The position numbers and the translations under genes were made by a program. Below the pieces are notes generated by a model, which was not told where the DNA came from, did no database searches, and saw nothing but the letters and a program-made list of their open reading frames with translations. Positions 1 to 9,651 of a stretch of DNA of 64,000 nucleotides are shown one piece after another (the first letter of the stretch is position 1; each line of letters starts with the position of its first letter). This stretch comes from Lachnospiraceae bacterium (GTDB lineage Bacteria; Bacillota; Clostridia; Lachnospirales; Lachnospiraceae): positions 1 through 64,000 of the forward strand of contig JAFSRP010000049.1 of assembly GCA_017446045.1 (NCBI GenBank), in the 5' to 3' direction.

Positions 1-297
1 AGCTTCTTCAACTTCGGCTGCACTCACCGTAGTGCCAAGTCCGTTGGCAGCTGCCAAAGCAGCGCGGTTTTTGATCTCCAGAGCCAGCTCTGTATCCACG
101 ATCTCTCCGTCTGCTTCCACCAGAAGCTTTCCATCCAGGGAATAAAGCCTGCCGGATACATCATAATAGTCTCCGGGTCCCGGTCTGAAATCAGGGAGTT
201 CCGAGATATTGGCCGCATAGGACGGTCTTGCAAGAACGATCAGGCACACAAGTGCCGCAACGCCCCACAGCAATACGGATCTGTATGTTTTGTTCAT
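1..297 (-). CDS. Secreted protein, N-terminal part only (runs off window)
   Basis: The first 99 residues of a minus-strand gene are present and remain open to the window edge. The ATG at 297 is preceded by AAGGAGG at good distance. The start MNKTYRSVLLWGVAALVCLI is a classic signal peptide (Lys/Arg, hydrophobic core, then PSYA as a likely cleavage site near residue 28). The mature part begins with a short region rich in Asp, Gly and Tyr and then an Ala-rich helix. It lies 17 bases downstream of the MBL-fold gene, so it is probably the last or a later gene of that operon. I do not recognise a family; the visible part is too short for a function. Confidence 0.7.
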   Translation of the reverse strand, partial: MNKTYRSVLLWGVAALVCLIVLARPSYAANISELPDFRPGPGDYYDVSGRLYSLDGKLLVEADGEIVDTELALEIKNRAALAAANGLGTTVSAAEVEEA

Positions 298-314
298 ATG
301 TGCCTCCTTATCAG

Positions 315-947
315 TCAGCGCATTCGCATTACAATATTTCTCTTTCGTTCCACACCAATGGAAGTCATTTCCTCATGTCCGGGAAGAACCGTCGTGTCAT
401 CCGGAAGCTTCATGAGCACCTCACGGATGCTGTGAAGAATGGACGGCATACTGCCTGTCGCAAGATCTGTCCTGCCGCAGTCCCCGGCAAACAAAGTGTC
501 TCCGGAAAACAGGGCAGATGATGACGGCAGATAGTAGCAGCAGCTTCCGATCGTGTGTCCCGGTGTCGCGATCACTTTCCAGGTCTCGCCAAGCAGCTGC
601 AGCTCCTCTCCGTCCTCCAGATAATGCACGTCCTGCAGCACGATGCCGCCGGTCCCCATGGAACCGCTTTCGTTTAAGACGGCATTTTCCAAAAGAGCCC
701 TTTCTTCACGGTATGCATACACCGGCAGGTCCGGATAGGCGGCTTTCAGCGCCGGTACTGCAGTAATGTGGTCAAAATGCCCATGCGTCAGGAGGATCGC
801 GGCAGGTTCCGTTCCGAGCTGCTGCAGCTTTGCGATGATCCCTTTTGCGTTTTCGCCGGGATCGATGATCACAGCCTCGCTCTCATCGCTCACGATATAG
901 CAGTTTGTCATGACCGGTCCTACGACCAGGATACTTACTTTCAGCAT
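315..947 (-). CDS. MBL-fold metallohydrolase, glyoxalase II-like
   Basis: A 210-residue cytoplasmic hydrolase of the metallo-beta-lactamase superfamily. The binuclear metal motif THGHFDH is at residues 54-60. The other ligands are visible: His in ATPGHT, Asp in FSGDTLF and His in LPGHE. The size and the GDCGRTDL stretch match the YcbL/glyoxalase II-like subgroup, which hydrolyses thioesters such as S-lactoylglutathione. The substrate cannot be read from the sequence, and clostridia usually lack glutathione. It starts 5 bases after the upstream MBL-like gene ends, so the two are cotranscribed. Confidence 0.9.
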   Translation of the reverse strand: MLKVSILVVGPVMTNCYIVSDESEAVIIDPGENAKGIIAKLQQLGTEPAAILLTHGHFDHITAVPALKAAYPDLPVYAYREERALLENAVLNESGSMGTGGIVLQDVHYLEDGEELQLLGETWKVIATPGHTIGSCCYYLPSSSALFSGDTLFAGDCGRTDLATGSMPSILHSIREVLMKLPDDTTVLPGHEEMTSIGVERKRNIVMRMR

Positions 948-952
948 GGTCC

Positions 953-1927
953 TTACCTGATGATCACATCGTCTCCGATGGTAACGTAATTGTTCTGAAC
1001 ATTCAGACGGGAGATCCAGTTCTTGGTCAGTACCGTCTTCATCCGTGTATTTATATTCTCCACATCATAGATCCAGGAAGTCGTCGGCCAGATGCAGTTC
1101 TGCGGCCTGAGCGCACGGTAAAACGATTCTCCCACACCATCCTGTCCGTGATGGCTGACCTGGACGTAATCCGCGGTAAGATCCCACAGCGGAATAACGC
1201 TTATGAGACGCCGTCCTACCTCTTCTCCCATATCCCCCAGAATGATCAGATGCTTGCCGTTGACCGTAATGTCATACATAAGGCCGGAGCTGTTGACCGC
1301 ATAGGATCCTTCGCTTTTGACGGGATCATTGAGGACACGGAAGGAAAGACAATCGGACAGGATCACTTCCGTCCCCGCTCCGGCATCCCCGTGCAGACGT
1401 TCCGGGTCTACGGAAGCAAGCTGGCCGAACAATGCAGCGACCATGCCGGCCTCCTCCGGATCGACCGCCTCATACCATTCGTAATCGAAGAAGTTATAAT
1501 AGATCCCGCGGATATCGATATCACCGCGATGATCCCTGAGCATGGCGCACAGTCCGCCCACATGGTCTGTCTGCGGATGAGTCACAAGCCAGGCATCTAC
1601 GACCCCGCCGTACTCCCGGAGCACCGAATAAAGGTGCTCCGCATCCGCTTCCTGTCCGCCATCCACGACAATGACACGCCCGTCACTGCTGCGGATCACA
1701 GCAGACAGCTGCTGGCATATGTTTCCGCGATTCTCGAGAAAGCGGATCTCCCCGCCGCCAAGGACCGGTTCCTCATCAAAATTATTGGTCTTTTCATGAA
1801 GGTCGGCTGCAGTCCTATGGATCCCGATGATCACATTGTCAGACGCAGCAAAAGCCGGCGCCGCTATGAGCTGCACACCGGTCAAAAATGCCGCTGCCAA
1901 TATGCCAAAACGCAGATGCTGCTTCAT
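953..1927 (-). CDS. Secreted MBL-fold (ComEC-like) hydrolase
   Basis: A secreted protein of 324 residues from the ATG at 1927, preceded by GGAGG 9 bases upstream. A longer start at 1963 would include extra N-terminal residues, but its ATG lies upstream of that Shine-Dalgarno and close to the -10 box. The signal peptide has a hydrophobic core (FGILAAAFLTGVQLIAAPAF) ending in AFA-A. The MBL motif THPQTDHVGG and a DGGQEAD turn are present, followed by GDMG and a late HHGQDG like the metal site of the ComEC C-terminal domain. Such free-standing exported ComEC-like hydrolases are of unknown substrate. It heads an operon with the intracellular MBL hydrolase and the gene at the window edge, from the promoter at 1965-1993. 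Confidence 0.85.
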   Translation of the reverse strand: MKQHLRFGILAAAFLTGVQLIAAPAFAASDNVIIGIHRTAADLHEKTNNFDEEPVLGGGEIRFLENRGNICQQLSAVIRSSDGRVIVVDGGQEADAEHLYSVLREYGGVVDAWLVTHPQTDHVGGLCAMLRDHRGDIDIRGIYYNFFDYEWYEAVDPEEAGMVAALFGQLASVDPERLHGDAGAGTEVILSDCLSFRVLNDPVKSEGSYAVNSSGLMYDITVNGKHLIILGDMGEEVGRRLISVIPLWDLTADYVQVSHHGQDGVGESFYRALRPQNCIWPTTSWIYDVENINTRMKTVLTKNWISRLNVQNNYVTIGDDVIIR

Positions 1928-1964
1928 TAATACCATCCTCCGGATCATTCCCGTTGTATTCATT

Positions 1965-1993
1965 TATATAGCATACCAATTTTTTGAATGCAA
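1965..1993 (-). promoter_or_regulatory. Sigma-A promoter of the MBL operon
   Basis: On the minus strand TTGCAT and TATATA are separated by exactly 17 bases. The start point would fall near 1958, about 30 bases before the ATG at 1927. Confidence 0.65.
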
Positions 1994-2057
1994 GGCAGTT
2001 AAAGACATTGTAAGAGAAGCGTAAGCCGCAGGACGGAAGGACTGTGCCGATAAGCGC

Positions 2058-2102
2058 AAAAAAGGACTGCCGCCATGGGAATAAGACCATGAACAGCAGT
2101 CC
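2058..2102 (-). terminator. Intrinsic terminator after the M20 gene
   Basis: On the minus strand GGACTGC and GGCAGTCC arms, with an inner CATGG/CCATG pairing, form a long hairpin followed by TTTTTT. It ends the ABC transporter-M20 operon just after its last stop at 2113. Confidence 0.85.
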
Positions 2103-2112
2103 CCGCGTATGT

Positions 2113-3561
2113 TCAATCCGCCACGACCGGCGCGGCATCCGCCGGGATCGGGCATGTATATCCTTTACTCGTTTTTTCCTGAAATTCCATTCTTGCCGCT
2201 TCCAGCAGCTGCGGATCCGCAAAGAGCTCCAATGCCGCCGCAGCCAGTACCCTGCCGGCGTGGAGGGCGGCCTTATGTCCGATGCTGCTGCCGGCTGATG
2301 AAGTGCTTTGCCAGCTGTGTCCCGGGCATCCGTTGGGCCATGCCGCCACATGTATCTGGGCAGTCGGTGTCAGCCAGCTGACATCTCCAACGTCTGAGGA
2401 CCCCGGATTAAAGGCGGCTCCGTCAAAAAGAGGAAGAAGGAAATCATTCATGCTGCGCCCTCCGCGCATAGCCGCAGCTCTTTCGGCATAATCAGCGCTG
2501 ACGCCGCTTCCCAGTCCCGGCGCCTTCGTGCCGGAGGTGTATGTCCGGATCAGCGCATCCGCATACGACATTTCTTCGGGCGAATAGTGTGGCACTCCAA
2601 GCTTCTCGAAATTCCTCTGCAGGAGCTGTTCCAGCACGTGGTTGGGAACGATCTCCGCCGTACCGTCGATAAACTTCCTGGTGAGACGCGTCTCTGTCAT
2701 CAGTGCAGCGCCTTCCGCGATCTTGTCGACTCTGGATAAAAGTGCCACAGCCTCGGCGACCTTGTCTGAACGAACCATGTAAAGAACGGTCGACTCCGCC
2801 TGCACGACATTGGGGCTTCGCCCGCCCGCATCCGTGATCGCGTAGTGCACCCTCGCGCGGTCGCTCATATGCTCCCGTAGAAACTGTACTCCGATATTCA
2901 TGAGTTCCACCGCATCCAATGCGCTCCTTCCGACATCCGGTTCCGAGCTTGCATGAGCGGCGATCCCGTGGAAACTGTACTGTACCTGTATGCAGGCATT
3001 ATTGCTTCCCGTAACGACTTCATTGGCATCATCGGGGTGCCAGGTCAAAGCGGCATCGAGTTTGCTCCACAGACCGTCCCGGGCAAAAAACGCCTTGGCG
3101 GCGCCGCCCTCTTCTCCGGGGCACCCAAAAAGAATGACTGTACCGGGAGTGCCTGTTTCTTTCAAAAACGCCCGCACGCCGATCGCGGCAGCCAAAGCAC
3201 CCGCTCCCAGAATATTGTGTCCGCAGCCGTGTCCGCAGTCGGATTCCGTATTCCCGACATCTCTCGGCTCCCGCTCCGCGGCAAATGCTTTCTGCGAAAG
3301 GCCGGACAGCGCATCGTATTCCGCAAGGATCCCGATCACGGGGCCCCCTTCTCCATAACTGGCAGCAAATGACGTTTCTATGCCGCAGATCCCTTTTTCA
3401 ACACGAAAGCCTTCTTCCCGCAGTACCCTGCAGTATAGCTCACAGGCGTGGAATTCCTGCAGGGACAGCTCGGGATGAGACCAGATGTCATCAGCAACAC
3501 GGCAGATAAGATCCTGTTTATTTTCGATCTCACGGATGGCAAAAGCTTTTTGGTCTTCCAT
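2113..3561 (-). CDS. M20 family amidohydrolase, AbgB-like
   Basis: A 482-residue metallopeptidase-like amidohydrolase, almost the same length as E. coli AbgB (p-aminobenzoyl-glutamate hydrolase subunit B). Family marks are the N-terminal helix with IWSHPELSLQEFHA, the GILAEYDALSGL strand with the metal-ligand Asp, GHGCGHN, LTWHPDD, and the dimerisation-domain HGIAAHASSEPDVGRSALDA. Such enzymes cleave amide bonds of aminoacyl or acyl-amino acid conjugates. It is the last gene after the polar amino acid ABC transporter (74-base gap with a strong hairpin), which suggests it processes what that transporter imports. The terminator at 2058-2102 follows. The substrate is inferred only. Confidence 0.88.
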   Translation of the reverse strand: MEDQKAFAIREIENKQDLICRVADDIWSHPELSLQEFHACELYCRVLREEGFRVEKGICGIETSFAASYGEGGPVIGILAEYDALSGLSQKAFAAEREPRDVGNTESDCGHGCGHNILGAGALAAAIGVRAFLKETGTPGTVILFGCPGEEGGAAKAFFARDGLWSKLDAALTWHPDDANEVVTGSNNACIQVQYSFHGIAAHASSEPDVGRSALDAVELMNIGVQFLREHMSDRARVHYAITDAGGRSPNVVQAESTVLYMVRSDKVAEAVALLSRVDKIAEGAALMTETRLTRKFIDGTAEIVPNHVLEQLLQRNFEKLGVPHYSPEEMSYADALIRTYTSGTKAPGLGSGVSADYAERAAAMRGGRSMNDFLLPLFDGAAFNPGSSDVGDVSWLTPTAQIHVAAWPNGCPGHSWQSTSSAGSSIGHKAALHAGRVLAAAALELFADPQLLEAARMEFQEKTSKGYTCPIPADAAPVVAD

Positions 3562-3581
3562 TTTCAGTCTCCTATAAATTA

Positions 3582-3616
3582 CCCGTGAAATATACCGGGC
3601 TGATATATTTCACGGG
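3582..3616 (-). repeat. Perfect 13-bp inverted repeat between ABC ATPase and M20 genes
   Basis: CCCGTGAAATATA and its exact reverse complement are separated by 9 bases. In RNA this is a stable hairpin just upstream of the M20 ribosome site. It has no U-run after it (the next bases are TAATTTATAGG), so it is more likely an mRNA-processing or partial attenuation hairpin, or an intergenic repeat, than a full terminator. Confidence 0.7.
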
Positions 3617-3635
3617 CCTGATAGGTTCGAAACGA

Positions 3636-4415
3636 TCACAATACTTTCCGCAGGAAATCCTGCAGGCGGGCATTCTTCGGAGAACCGAAGATCTCGGAGG
3701 GCGTCCCTTCTTCCAGGAGCCTGCCGTCTGCCATGAACAGGACACGGTTGCCGACTTCGCGGGCAAAACCCATTTCGTGGGTAACGACGACCATGGTCAT
3801 TCCCTCGTGTGCCAGTTCTTTCATAACATCCAGCACTTCGCCGACCATCTCGGGATCCAGTGCGGATGTGGGTTCATCGAAAAGCATGACCTGCGGCTCC
3901 ATCGCAAGCGCGCGGACGATCGCCACACGCTGCTTCTGTCCGCCCGAAAGCTGGATCGGATAGGCATTGGCACGATCCGCCAGTCCGACACGGTTCAAAA
4001 GCTCCAGCGCTTTCTTCTCCGCATCTGCCTTACTGATGCCCTTGACGCGGATCGGCGCCAGGATGATATTATCCATGATCGTCATATGCGGGAACAGATT
4101 GAAGTGCTGGAACACCATGCCCATCTTCTGGCGGTGCTTGTCGATATCCAATTTGACCCATTGTCCTTCGGCATTTCGGATCTTCTTTTTTGTGATATCC
4201 ACCCCATCAAAAACGATAGTGCCGCCGGTGGGATGCTCCATCAGGTTCAGGCTTCTCAGAAAAGTGGATTTGCCGGATCCGGACGGTCCGATCACGACCA
4301 TGACATCCCCTTTGTTGATATCTACGGTCACACCGTCCAGTGCTTTGATCACGCCTTTGTTGTAGTACTTTTTCAGGTCATGTACCGAGATCAGGACCTC
4401 ATCTCTTATCTCCAC
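3636..4415 (-). CDS. Polar amino acid ABC transporter, ATP-binding protein (GlnQ type)
   Basis: A 259-residue ABC ATPase that powers uptake of an amino acid. Visible motifs, in order: Walker [11 protein letters not shown]-loop in [12 protein letters not shown], signature [11 protein letters not shown], Walker [13 protein letters not shown], and switch His in [10 protein letters not shown]. The Q-loop sequence is typical of the polar amino acid transporters (GlnQ/HisP/ArtP). Its start overlaps the end of the permease gene by 17 bases, so translation is probably coupled. The exact amino acid cannot be told from the ATPase. Confidence 0.95.
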   Translation of the reverse strand: MEIRDEVLISVHDLKKYYNKGVIKALDGVTVDINKGDVMVVIGPSGSGKSTFLRSLNLMEHPTGGTIVFDGVDITKKKIRNAEGQWVKLDIDKHRQKMGMVFQHFNLFPHMTIMDNIILAPIRVKGISKADAEKKALELLNRVGLADRANAYPIQLSGGQKQRVAIVRALAMEPQVMLFDEPTSALDPEMVGEVLDVMKELAHEGMTMVVVTHEMGFAREVGNRVLFMADGRLLEEGTPSEIFGSPKNARLQDFLRKVL

Positions 4416-5175
4416 GGCTCATCCTCCTCTCAAAATATGCAATGATCTTAGATGTGGGGAAGGTCAGGCAGAAATATACCACCGTTGCGATGATCAGAGG
4501 CTCTGCGATACGATAGGTCGCGCCTTTGGTGGATGATACCGCGTACATGATCTCCTGCACACCGATGGTGTAGCAGATAGAAGACTCTTTTATGATGGTA
4601 ACAAATTCGTTCGCTATCGGCGGAAGGATGTTCTTGATCGCCTGCGGCAGGATGATGTAGCGCATGTTCTGCACCTGGGAAAGCCCCAGCGACCTGGCGG
4701 CTTCTGTCTGCCCGCCGTCAATGGACTGGATGCCGGCGCGGATGATCTCGGAAAGGTAGGCGCCGGAGTTCATGGCCAGCGCGACAACACCCGGCAGGAA
4801 ACGCTCAAACCGGATAAACCCGAACAGCTTAAACGTGGGAAGAGAAATATTACCGAATACCACGTAATAAATAATGAACAGCTGTACCAGCATCGGGGTC
4901 GCGCGGAAGACCTCCACGTAAACCGTTGCGATAAAGCTCAGGGGATTGAACCGGCTCACGACGGCTCTCGGTCCGTCCTCGATCTCATGACCGTCGGCAT
5001 CGATCCCGAGCGCACGGAAAGGCCGGATATCGGACAGACGCAATACCGCAAGAAACAGCGCCAGTATGAAGCCGAAGATCACCGTCAGCAAGGACAGGGA
5101 GACCGTACATACCAGGCCTTGTTTGAACAGGTCGATGTACTCCCAGGTTTTCTGAAATCCCGCAGCAGTAAACAC
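4399..5175 (-). CDS. Polar amino acid ABC transporter, permease
   Basis: An inner-membrane permease of about 258 residues from the HisM/GlnP family. It has several hydrophobic segments and the EAA loop ([20 protein letters not shown]) that docks the ATPase. A soluble insert around [17 protein letters not shown] lies between the first two membrane segments. I place the start at the GTG at 5175, since GAGAGGAG sits 7 bases before it; a TTG at 5199 in the same frame has no ribosome site. It sits between the binding protein and the ATPase. Confidence 0.93.
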   Translation of the reverse strand: MFTAAGFQKTWEYIDLFKQGLVCTVSLSLLTVIFGFILALFLAVLRLSDIRPFRALGIDADGHEIEDGPRAVVSRFNPLSFIATVYVEVFRATPMLVQLFIIYYVVFGNISLPTFKLFGFIRFERFLPGVVALAMNSGAYLSEIIRAGIQSIDGGQTEAARSLGLSQVQNMRYIILPQAIKNILPPIANEFVTIIKESSICYTIGVQEIMYAVSSTKGATYRIAEPLIIATVVYFCLTFPTSKIIAYFERRMSRGDKR

Positions 5176-5267
5176 GCAAAAACTCCTCTCTATATGCAAT
5201 GATTTCCTCTCCCGAAATGTCCGGGAGAGGAAATCCGATCATACAGTCTGATTATTGATGAAGATGA

Positions 5268-6212
5268 TCACTCTTCGATCATGCCCTCAAAGATCTCGCC
5301 GGAAGCCAGCTCATTGGCCTTGGCTACCCAGTCTTCCATCTGGCCGTTTGCCAGACACTCCTGGATCGCTTCATTGACGCCTGCCAGCAGAGCTTCATTA
5401 CCCTTGTTGACGCCTACGACAGAGCCTTCCTGATCGTAAGGAACCGGAAGCACAACGCAGAGATCCGGATAGTTCCTGGCATAGCTTTCCGCTACCAGAG
5501 TCTCGATGTATGCGCCATCCATCTTGCCGTTCAGGACTTCCGCGATCAGGTCGGTGACCTTCGCCATCTGGATCAGATCAGCCTCCGGGGAATTCTCCTT
5601 GGCAAGATCAGCCTGGATGGAACCCACCTGTGCGCCGACTGTCAGATCAGCCTTATTGGTGTCTTCAAGGGAAGTAAACTTGTCCTTGTTGGCCTGCAGG
5701 CACACGAAGGACTGTCCGCCGGTATAGTAAATGTCGGAGAAATCCATAACATCCGCACGGTCGGGTGACGGTGAATAACCGGAAATACCCAGGTCGACAT
5801 TGTGCTGTGAAAGCTCCATGATCGTACCGTCAAAGTCCATCGGAATGATCTCCAGCTCAAGGCCGAGATGATCCGCAATGTGCTCTGCGAGAGATACGTC
5901 AAAACCCGCCAGTGTCGGGGTGCCGTCTTCGCCGATCGCATAGAACTCATAAGGTGCAAAGTCCGGGCTCATGGCTACGGTCAGCTTTCCGTCCTCAACA
6001 GTCGTAAGCTCAGCAGCTGCCGCCTCGGTCTCGGCTTCAGTCTCTGCCTCTGTAGCTGCCTCGGTAGCTGCTTCCGTTTCCGGAGCTGCCGTTGTCGCGG
6101 CTTCGGTAGCCGGTGCTGCCGTCGTCTCTGCCGGAGCCGGTGCGGAAGATCCGCAGGCTGCCAGTGAGACCATCATCATTGCTGCAAGTGCAGCGCTCAT
6201 CATTTTTCTCAT
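5268..6212 (-). CDS. Polar amino acid ABC transporter, substrate-binding lipoprotein
   Basis: A 314-residue extracellular binding protein anchored as a lipoprotein: the lipobox is SLAAC with Cys20. A low-complexity Ala/Thr/Glu linker of about 45 residues spaces the binding domain from the membrane. The SBP_bac_3 fold starts near residue 75 (KLTVAMSPDFAPYEF) and carries GFDVSLAEHIADHLG, the PMDFDGTIMELS strand and GISGYSPSPDRADVMDFS, typical of amino acid-binding proteins. It is the first gene of a binding protein-permease-ATPase-M20 operon, from the promoter at 6307-6334. Confidence 0.94.
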   Translation of the reverse strand: MRKMMSAALAAMMMVSLAACGSSAPAPAETTAAPATEAATTAAPETEAATEAATEAETEAETEAAAAELTTVEDGKLTVAMSPDFAPYEFYAIGEDGTPTLAGFDVSLAEHIADHLGLELEIIPMDFDGTIMELSQHNVDLGISGYSPSPDRADVMDFSDIYYTGGQSFVCLQANKDKFTSLEDTNKADLTVGAQVGSIQADLAKENSPEADLIQMAKVTDLIAEVLNGKMDGAYIETLVAESYARNYPDLCVVLPVPYDQEGSVVGVNKGNEALLAGVNEAIQECLANGQMEDWVAKANELASGEIFEGMIEE

Positions 6213-6306
6213 AATATAGTTCCTCCCTTTTGGATATGCCCTGCTCTCTGCCGGACAGATTCATCAGATACTCACGGATACTTCTCGTTTAAAGTATCAC
6301 TGTGCC

Positions 6307-6334
6307 ATTATACATCAACCTACAGACTTGTCAA
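6307..6334 (-). promoter_or_regulatory. Sigma-A promoter of the amino acid ABC operon
   Basis: A full-consensus TTGACA and TATAAT with 16-base spacing on the minus strand. The start point would be near 6300, giving a leader of about 88 bases. That leader contains a short GATACTT/AAGTATC hairpin; no known riboswitch is recognised. Confidence 0.8.
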
Positions 6335-6368
6335 TATTATATTATAAAAATGCACTTAAAATGTATAT

Positions 6369-8189
6369 TTATTCATCGTCCAGCTTCAGTACACTCATGA
6401 AAGCCTGCTGCGGGATGTCGACATTGCCGAAGGTACGCATGCGCTTTTTCCCTTCCTTCTGCTTCTCCAGAAGCTTTTTCTTTCGGGATACATCACCGCC
6501 GTAGCATTTGGCGAGCACGTCCTTGCGCAGCGCCTTGATGGTCTCCCGCGCAATGATCTTGCCGCCGATGGCAGCCTGGATCGGTATCTCAAACAACTGA
6601 CGGGGGATCTCCTCTTTCAGCTTCTCGCACATTTTTCTCCCCCGCTCATAGGCGGAATCCGCGAATACGATAAAGGACAGCGCGTCCACGGCTTCCCTGT
6701 TGACAAGGATATCCAGCTTCACCAGACTGGACTTCGCATATCCTTTCAGGTCGTAGTCAAAGGATGCATAACCGCGGCTGCGGGATTTGAGGGCGTCAAA
6801 GAAATCATAAATGATCTCATTAAGGGGCAGCTCATATTTGAGAAGTGCCCTCGTCTCCTCCATATACTCCATGCCAAGATAGACGCCGCGGCGCTCCTGG
6901 CAAAGCTTCATGATAGATCCGACATATTCGGTGGTGACCATGATCTCCGCATTGACGATCGGCTCTTCGATAAACTCGATCTGGGAAGGATCCGGCAGAT
7001 TTGTTGGATTGGTCAGGTCGATCACGGTTCCATCCGTCTTATGGACTTTATATATAACGGAAGGTGCCGTTGTCACCAGGTCGAGGTTGTACTCTCTTTC
7101 GAGGCGTTCTTCGATGATGTCCAGATGCAGCAGTCCCAGGAATCCGCAACGGAAACCGAAACCCAACGCCACCGAAGTCTCCGGTTCATAGAAGAGGGAT
7201 GCGTCATTCAGCTTGAGCTTTTCAAGCGCGTCTCTCAGGTCCGGGTACTTGGCATTGTCTGCGGGATACAGTCCGCAGTAGACCATGGGCGTGACCTTCT
7301 TATAACCGGGCAGCGGCTCTGCAGCCGGATCATCTGCCCCTGTCACCGTATCACCGACCCGGGTGGTCTGAATATTTTTGATGCTGGCTGTAATGTAGCC
7401 GACCTCTCCGGCCTTCAGCTCTCCTGTCGGGAAAAACTCCCCGGCACCCATCACGCCGGTCTCTGTCACTTCATACTCCGCGCCGGTCGCCATCATCCGG
7501 ATCTTCATGTTCTTGCGGACGGTGCCTTCCTTGACCCTGCAGAACACAACAACGCCACGATAGGGATCGTAAACGGAGTCAAAGATCAGTGCCTTCAGGG
7601 GCGCTTCGGGATCACCGACCGGCGCCGGGATCTTCTTTACGATCATCTCCAGTACGTCATGGACATTCTGGCCTGTCTTGGCGGAAATACGCGGCGCATC
7701 CTCAGCTTCGATGCCGATCACGTCTTCGATCTCATGCGCGACCCTGTCCGGATCCGCGCTAGGAAGATCGATCTTATTGATCACCGGAAACACCTCCAGG
7801 TCATGATCCAGGGCAAGGTATACATTGGCAAGCGTCTGTGCTTCGATCCCCTGGGCCGCGTCCACGACCAGCACCGCGCCGTCGCATGCAGCCAATGACC
7901 GGGATACTTCATAGTTGAAGTCCACATGCCCCGGGGTGTCGATCAGATTAAAGATATACTCTTTTCCGTCGTCGGCTTTATAAACAGTACGTACGGTCTG
8001 CGCTTTAATAGTAATGCCGCGTTCTCTTTCAAGGTCCATATTATCCAGGACCTGGGCCTGCATCTCACGGGAACTTAAGAGACCGGTCATCTCAATGATC
8101 CGGTCTGCAAGGGTGGACTTGCCGTGATCGATATGGGCAATAATGCTGAAGTTTCTGATCATGCTCTGATCAAACTGAGAATCTGCCAT
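6369..8189 (-). CDS. lepA: Elongation factor 4 (LepA), ribosome back-translocase GTPase
   Basis: A 606-residue translational GTPase, the usual LepA length. The G1 motif [10 protein letters not shown] is near residue 18, G3 is DTPGHVDF, and G4 is [12 protein letters not shown]. The C-terminal LepA-specific part is intact, including [20 protein letters not shown] and [18 protein letters not shown]. It acts on stalled ribosomes. The start at 8189 has AAGGGA upstream. It follows rpsT, the same order as in several Firmicutes, and 86 bases separate them. Confidence 0.98.
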   Translation of the reverse strand: MADSQFDQSMIRNFSIIAHIDHGKSTLADRIIEMTGLLSSREMQAQVLDNMDLERERGITIKAQTVRTVYKADDGKEYIFNLIDTPGHVDFNYEVSRSLAACDGAVLVVDAAQGIEAQTLANVYLALDHDLEVFPVINKIDLPSADPDRVAHEIEDVIGIEAEDAPRISAKTGQNVHDVLEMIVKKIPAPVGDPEAPLKALIFDSVYDPYRGVVVFCRVKEGTVRKNMKIRMMATGAEYEVTETGVMGAGEFFPTGELKAGEVGYITASIKNIQTTRVGDTVTGADDPAAEPLPGYKKVTPMVYCGLYPADNAKYPDLRDALEKLKLNDASLFYEPETSVALGFGFRCGFLGLLHLDIIEERLEREYNLDLVTTAPSVIYKVHKTDGTVIDLTNPTNLPDPSQIEFIEEPIVNAEIMVTTEYVGSIMKLCQERRGVYLGMEYMEETRALLKYELPLNEIIYDFFDALKSRSRGYASFDYDLKGYAKSSLVKLDILVNREAVDALSFIVFADSAYERGRKMCEKLKEEIPRQLFEIPIQAAIGGKIIARETIKALRKDVLAKCYGGDVSRKKKLLEKQKEGKKRMRTFGNVDIPQQAFMSVLKLDDE

Positions 8190-8275
8190 AATTTGATCCC
8201 TTAGTACGAACTATAAGCCCTCAGGTGGGTTAGTCCCGGGGGCTTCGTCATATCATATAAACCAGGTATGCAGGA

Positions 8276-8539
8276 TCACTGCATGGATGCAACTGCCTTG
8301 GAAAGTCTCGCGACCTTTCTGGAAGCAGTGTTTGCGTGATAAACGCCCTTGCTCTGCGCCTTGTCGATCTCGGAGATCGCCGCCTTCAGAGCTGCTTCCG
8401 CAACAGCCTTATCGCCGCCTGCAACAGCTGCTTCGACTTTCTTTACGAAAGTCTTGACCTTGGATCTGATTGCCTTATTACGCTCAGTACGAGTCTGTGC
8501 TACCAGAACTCTCTTCTTTGCTGATTTGATGTTTGCCAA
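8276..8539 (-). CDS. rpsT: 30S ribosomal protein S20, TTG start
   Basis: An 87-residue protein, the standard S20 length. It reads M-A-N-I-K-S-A-K-K-R from a TTG start at 8539, which has AAGGAGG 8 bases upstream; a longer upstream reading has no such support. S20 binds 16S rRNA early in small-subunit assembly. The Lys/Ala-rich helices and the C-terminal HANTASRKVARLSKAVASM are diagnostic. The UUG start also occurs in E. coli rpsT, where it takes part in feedback control. Here the same start may be used for low or regulated initiation, which is inference. Confidence 0.96.
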   Translation of the reverse strand: MANIKSAKKRVLVAQTRTERNKAIRSKVKTFVKKVEAAVAGGDKAVAEAALKAAISEIDKAQSKGVYHANTASRKVARLSKAVASMQ

Positions 8540-8614
8540 AGTATTCCACCTCCTTCTCCCAAAATATGCGTTTCCACTAATCCCGGACACGGACAGTTTT
8601 GTGCAAACAAAAGT

Positions 8615-8643
8615 ATTTTAATGATAAACTATTTTTCTGTCAA
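8615..8643 (-). promoter_or_regulatory. Sigma-A promoter of rpsT
   Basis: TTGACA and TAAAAT are 17 bases apart on the minus strand. The start point lies near 8608, about 70 bases before the rpsT TTG. Confidence 0.75.
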
Positions 8644-8679
8644 GTACAGAATACGGATAACGGCAAATAAAACATTATC

Positions 8680-9651
8680 TTACTGAGCCATCAGGATCTC
8701 TATTGCAAGCCGGTCCGGCATATCCCCGTTCTTGACCTTCGTTTCCATCACCGCGCATTGTTCCAGACGCATGTGCAGTTCTTCCGCGGACCAGTTCCGG
8801 GTCTGTTCTTTCAGTTTGCGAAGCAGCCAGTCCCTGATCTGCATCCTGTCCATGATCTGGGCATCCGTAAGGCCTTCGCGCTGCAGCTCCTTCAGCGTAT
8901 ATGCCTGTGTGTACTGTCTGACGATGATATACAGGATCCGCAGGGGGGGATTCCTGAGGGCAAACAGTTCTTCCAGCAGTTCTACCGCTTTCTGGTTTCT
9001 GCCTGTCAGCTTATAGTTCATCATTTCAAATACGCGGTCGTTCAGTGTGCGGGAGCAGATGCTGTCTACATCTTCCTGCGTCACGAGCGCGCCCGGACCC
9101 CGTCCGGCAGTATAAGAGATCAGCTTTTCCAGCTCTGTCTGCAGATTCTGCATGTCATAGCCCGTCATCTCGGCCAGATCATTGAGGACCCGTCCGTCTA
9201 TCTTCCTGCCATTTTCACGCAGATAGTCCCTTGCCCAGCTCCGGACATCCTGTTTCGCTGCAGAGGCATCCCGTCCTTTTTTGCTGTCTGTAGAGGTATA
9301 GCGGAAGATCTCCCCCTTTTCTTTCAGGAAACGGGTAAGCCTGCTTCCCGCATCGGCTTCCTTTTCATAAAAAATGAGAAAGGTGCTGTCAGGGATCCCT
9401 GCAAGCATATCCGTCACAGCTTCATCCGCCGCGCCATGGAACCAGCCCGTATCAGAAAGAAGGATCGTGCGGTGATCCTCAAAAAGCGGCATCGTGCCGG
9501 TCAGCCGTCCGATCTCATCCAGATCCGCATTTTCTCCGGAGAAAGCATTAAAATTGAAGCTGCCCGATGCCCCCAGGGTATTCAGCAGCTCATTCTTTTT
9601 CTGCTCTTTCAGATATTCTTCATCTCCGCAGATCAGGATCAGGTTCTTCAT
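8680..9651 (-). CDS. holA: DNA polymerase III delta subunit (clamp loader)
   Basis: A 323-residue clamp-loader subunit that opens the sliding clamp. It starts LILICGDEEYLKEQKKNELL, which matches the HolA N-terminal module, and continues with the degenerate AAA+ fold and the LNDLAEMTGYDMQNLQTELEK region. The C-terminal collar helices contain LRILYIIVRQYTQAYTLKEL. Its ATG overlaps the stop of yggS in an ATGA arrangement (4 bases), so the two are translationally coupled. Confidence 0.93.
   Translation of the reverse strand: MKNLILICGDEEYLKEQKKNELLNTLGASGSFNFNAFSGENADLDEIGRLTGTMPLFEDHRTILLSDTGWFHGAADEAVTDMLAGIPDSTFLIFYEKEADAGSRLTRFLKEKGEIFRYTSTDSKKGRDASAAKQDVRSWARDYLRENGRKIDGRVLNDLAEMTGYDMQNLQTELEKLISYTAGRGPGALVTQEDVDSICSRTLNDRVFEMMNYKLTGRNQKAVELLEELFALRNPPLRILYIIVRQYTQAYTLKELQREGLTDAQIMDRMQIRDWLLRKLKEQTRNWSAEELHMRLEQCAVMETKVKNGDMPDRLAIEILMAQ

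Noticed and set aside
1148-1930. Open frame of 260 codons on the plus strand
   Set aside because: Antisense to the secreted MBL-fold gene, which has a signal peptide, promoter and metal motif.
6001-6150. GCC/GAG-rich low-complexity stretch as a possible repeat expansion
   Set aside because: It encodes the usual Ala/Thr/Glu linker of the binding lipoprotein; codons are mixed and not a pure tandem repeat.
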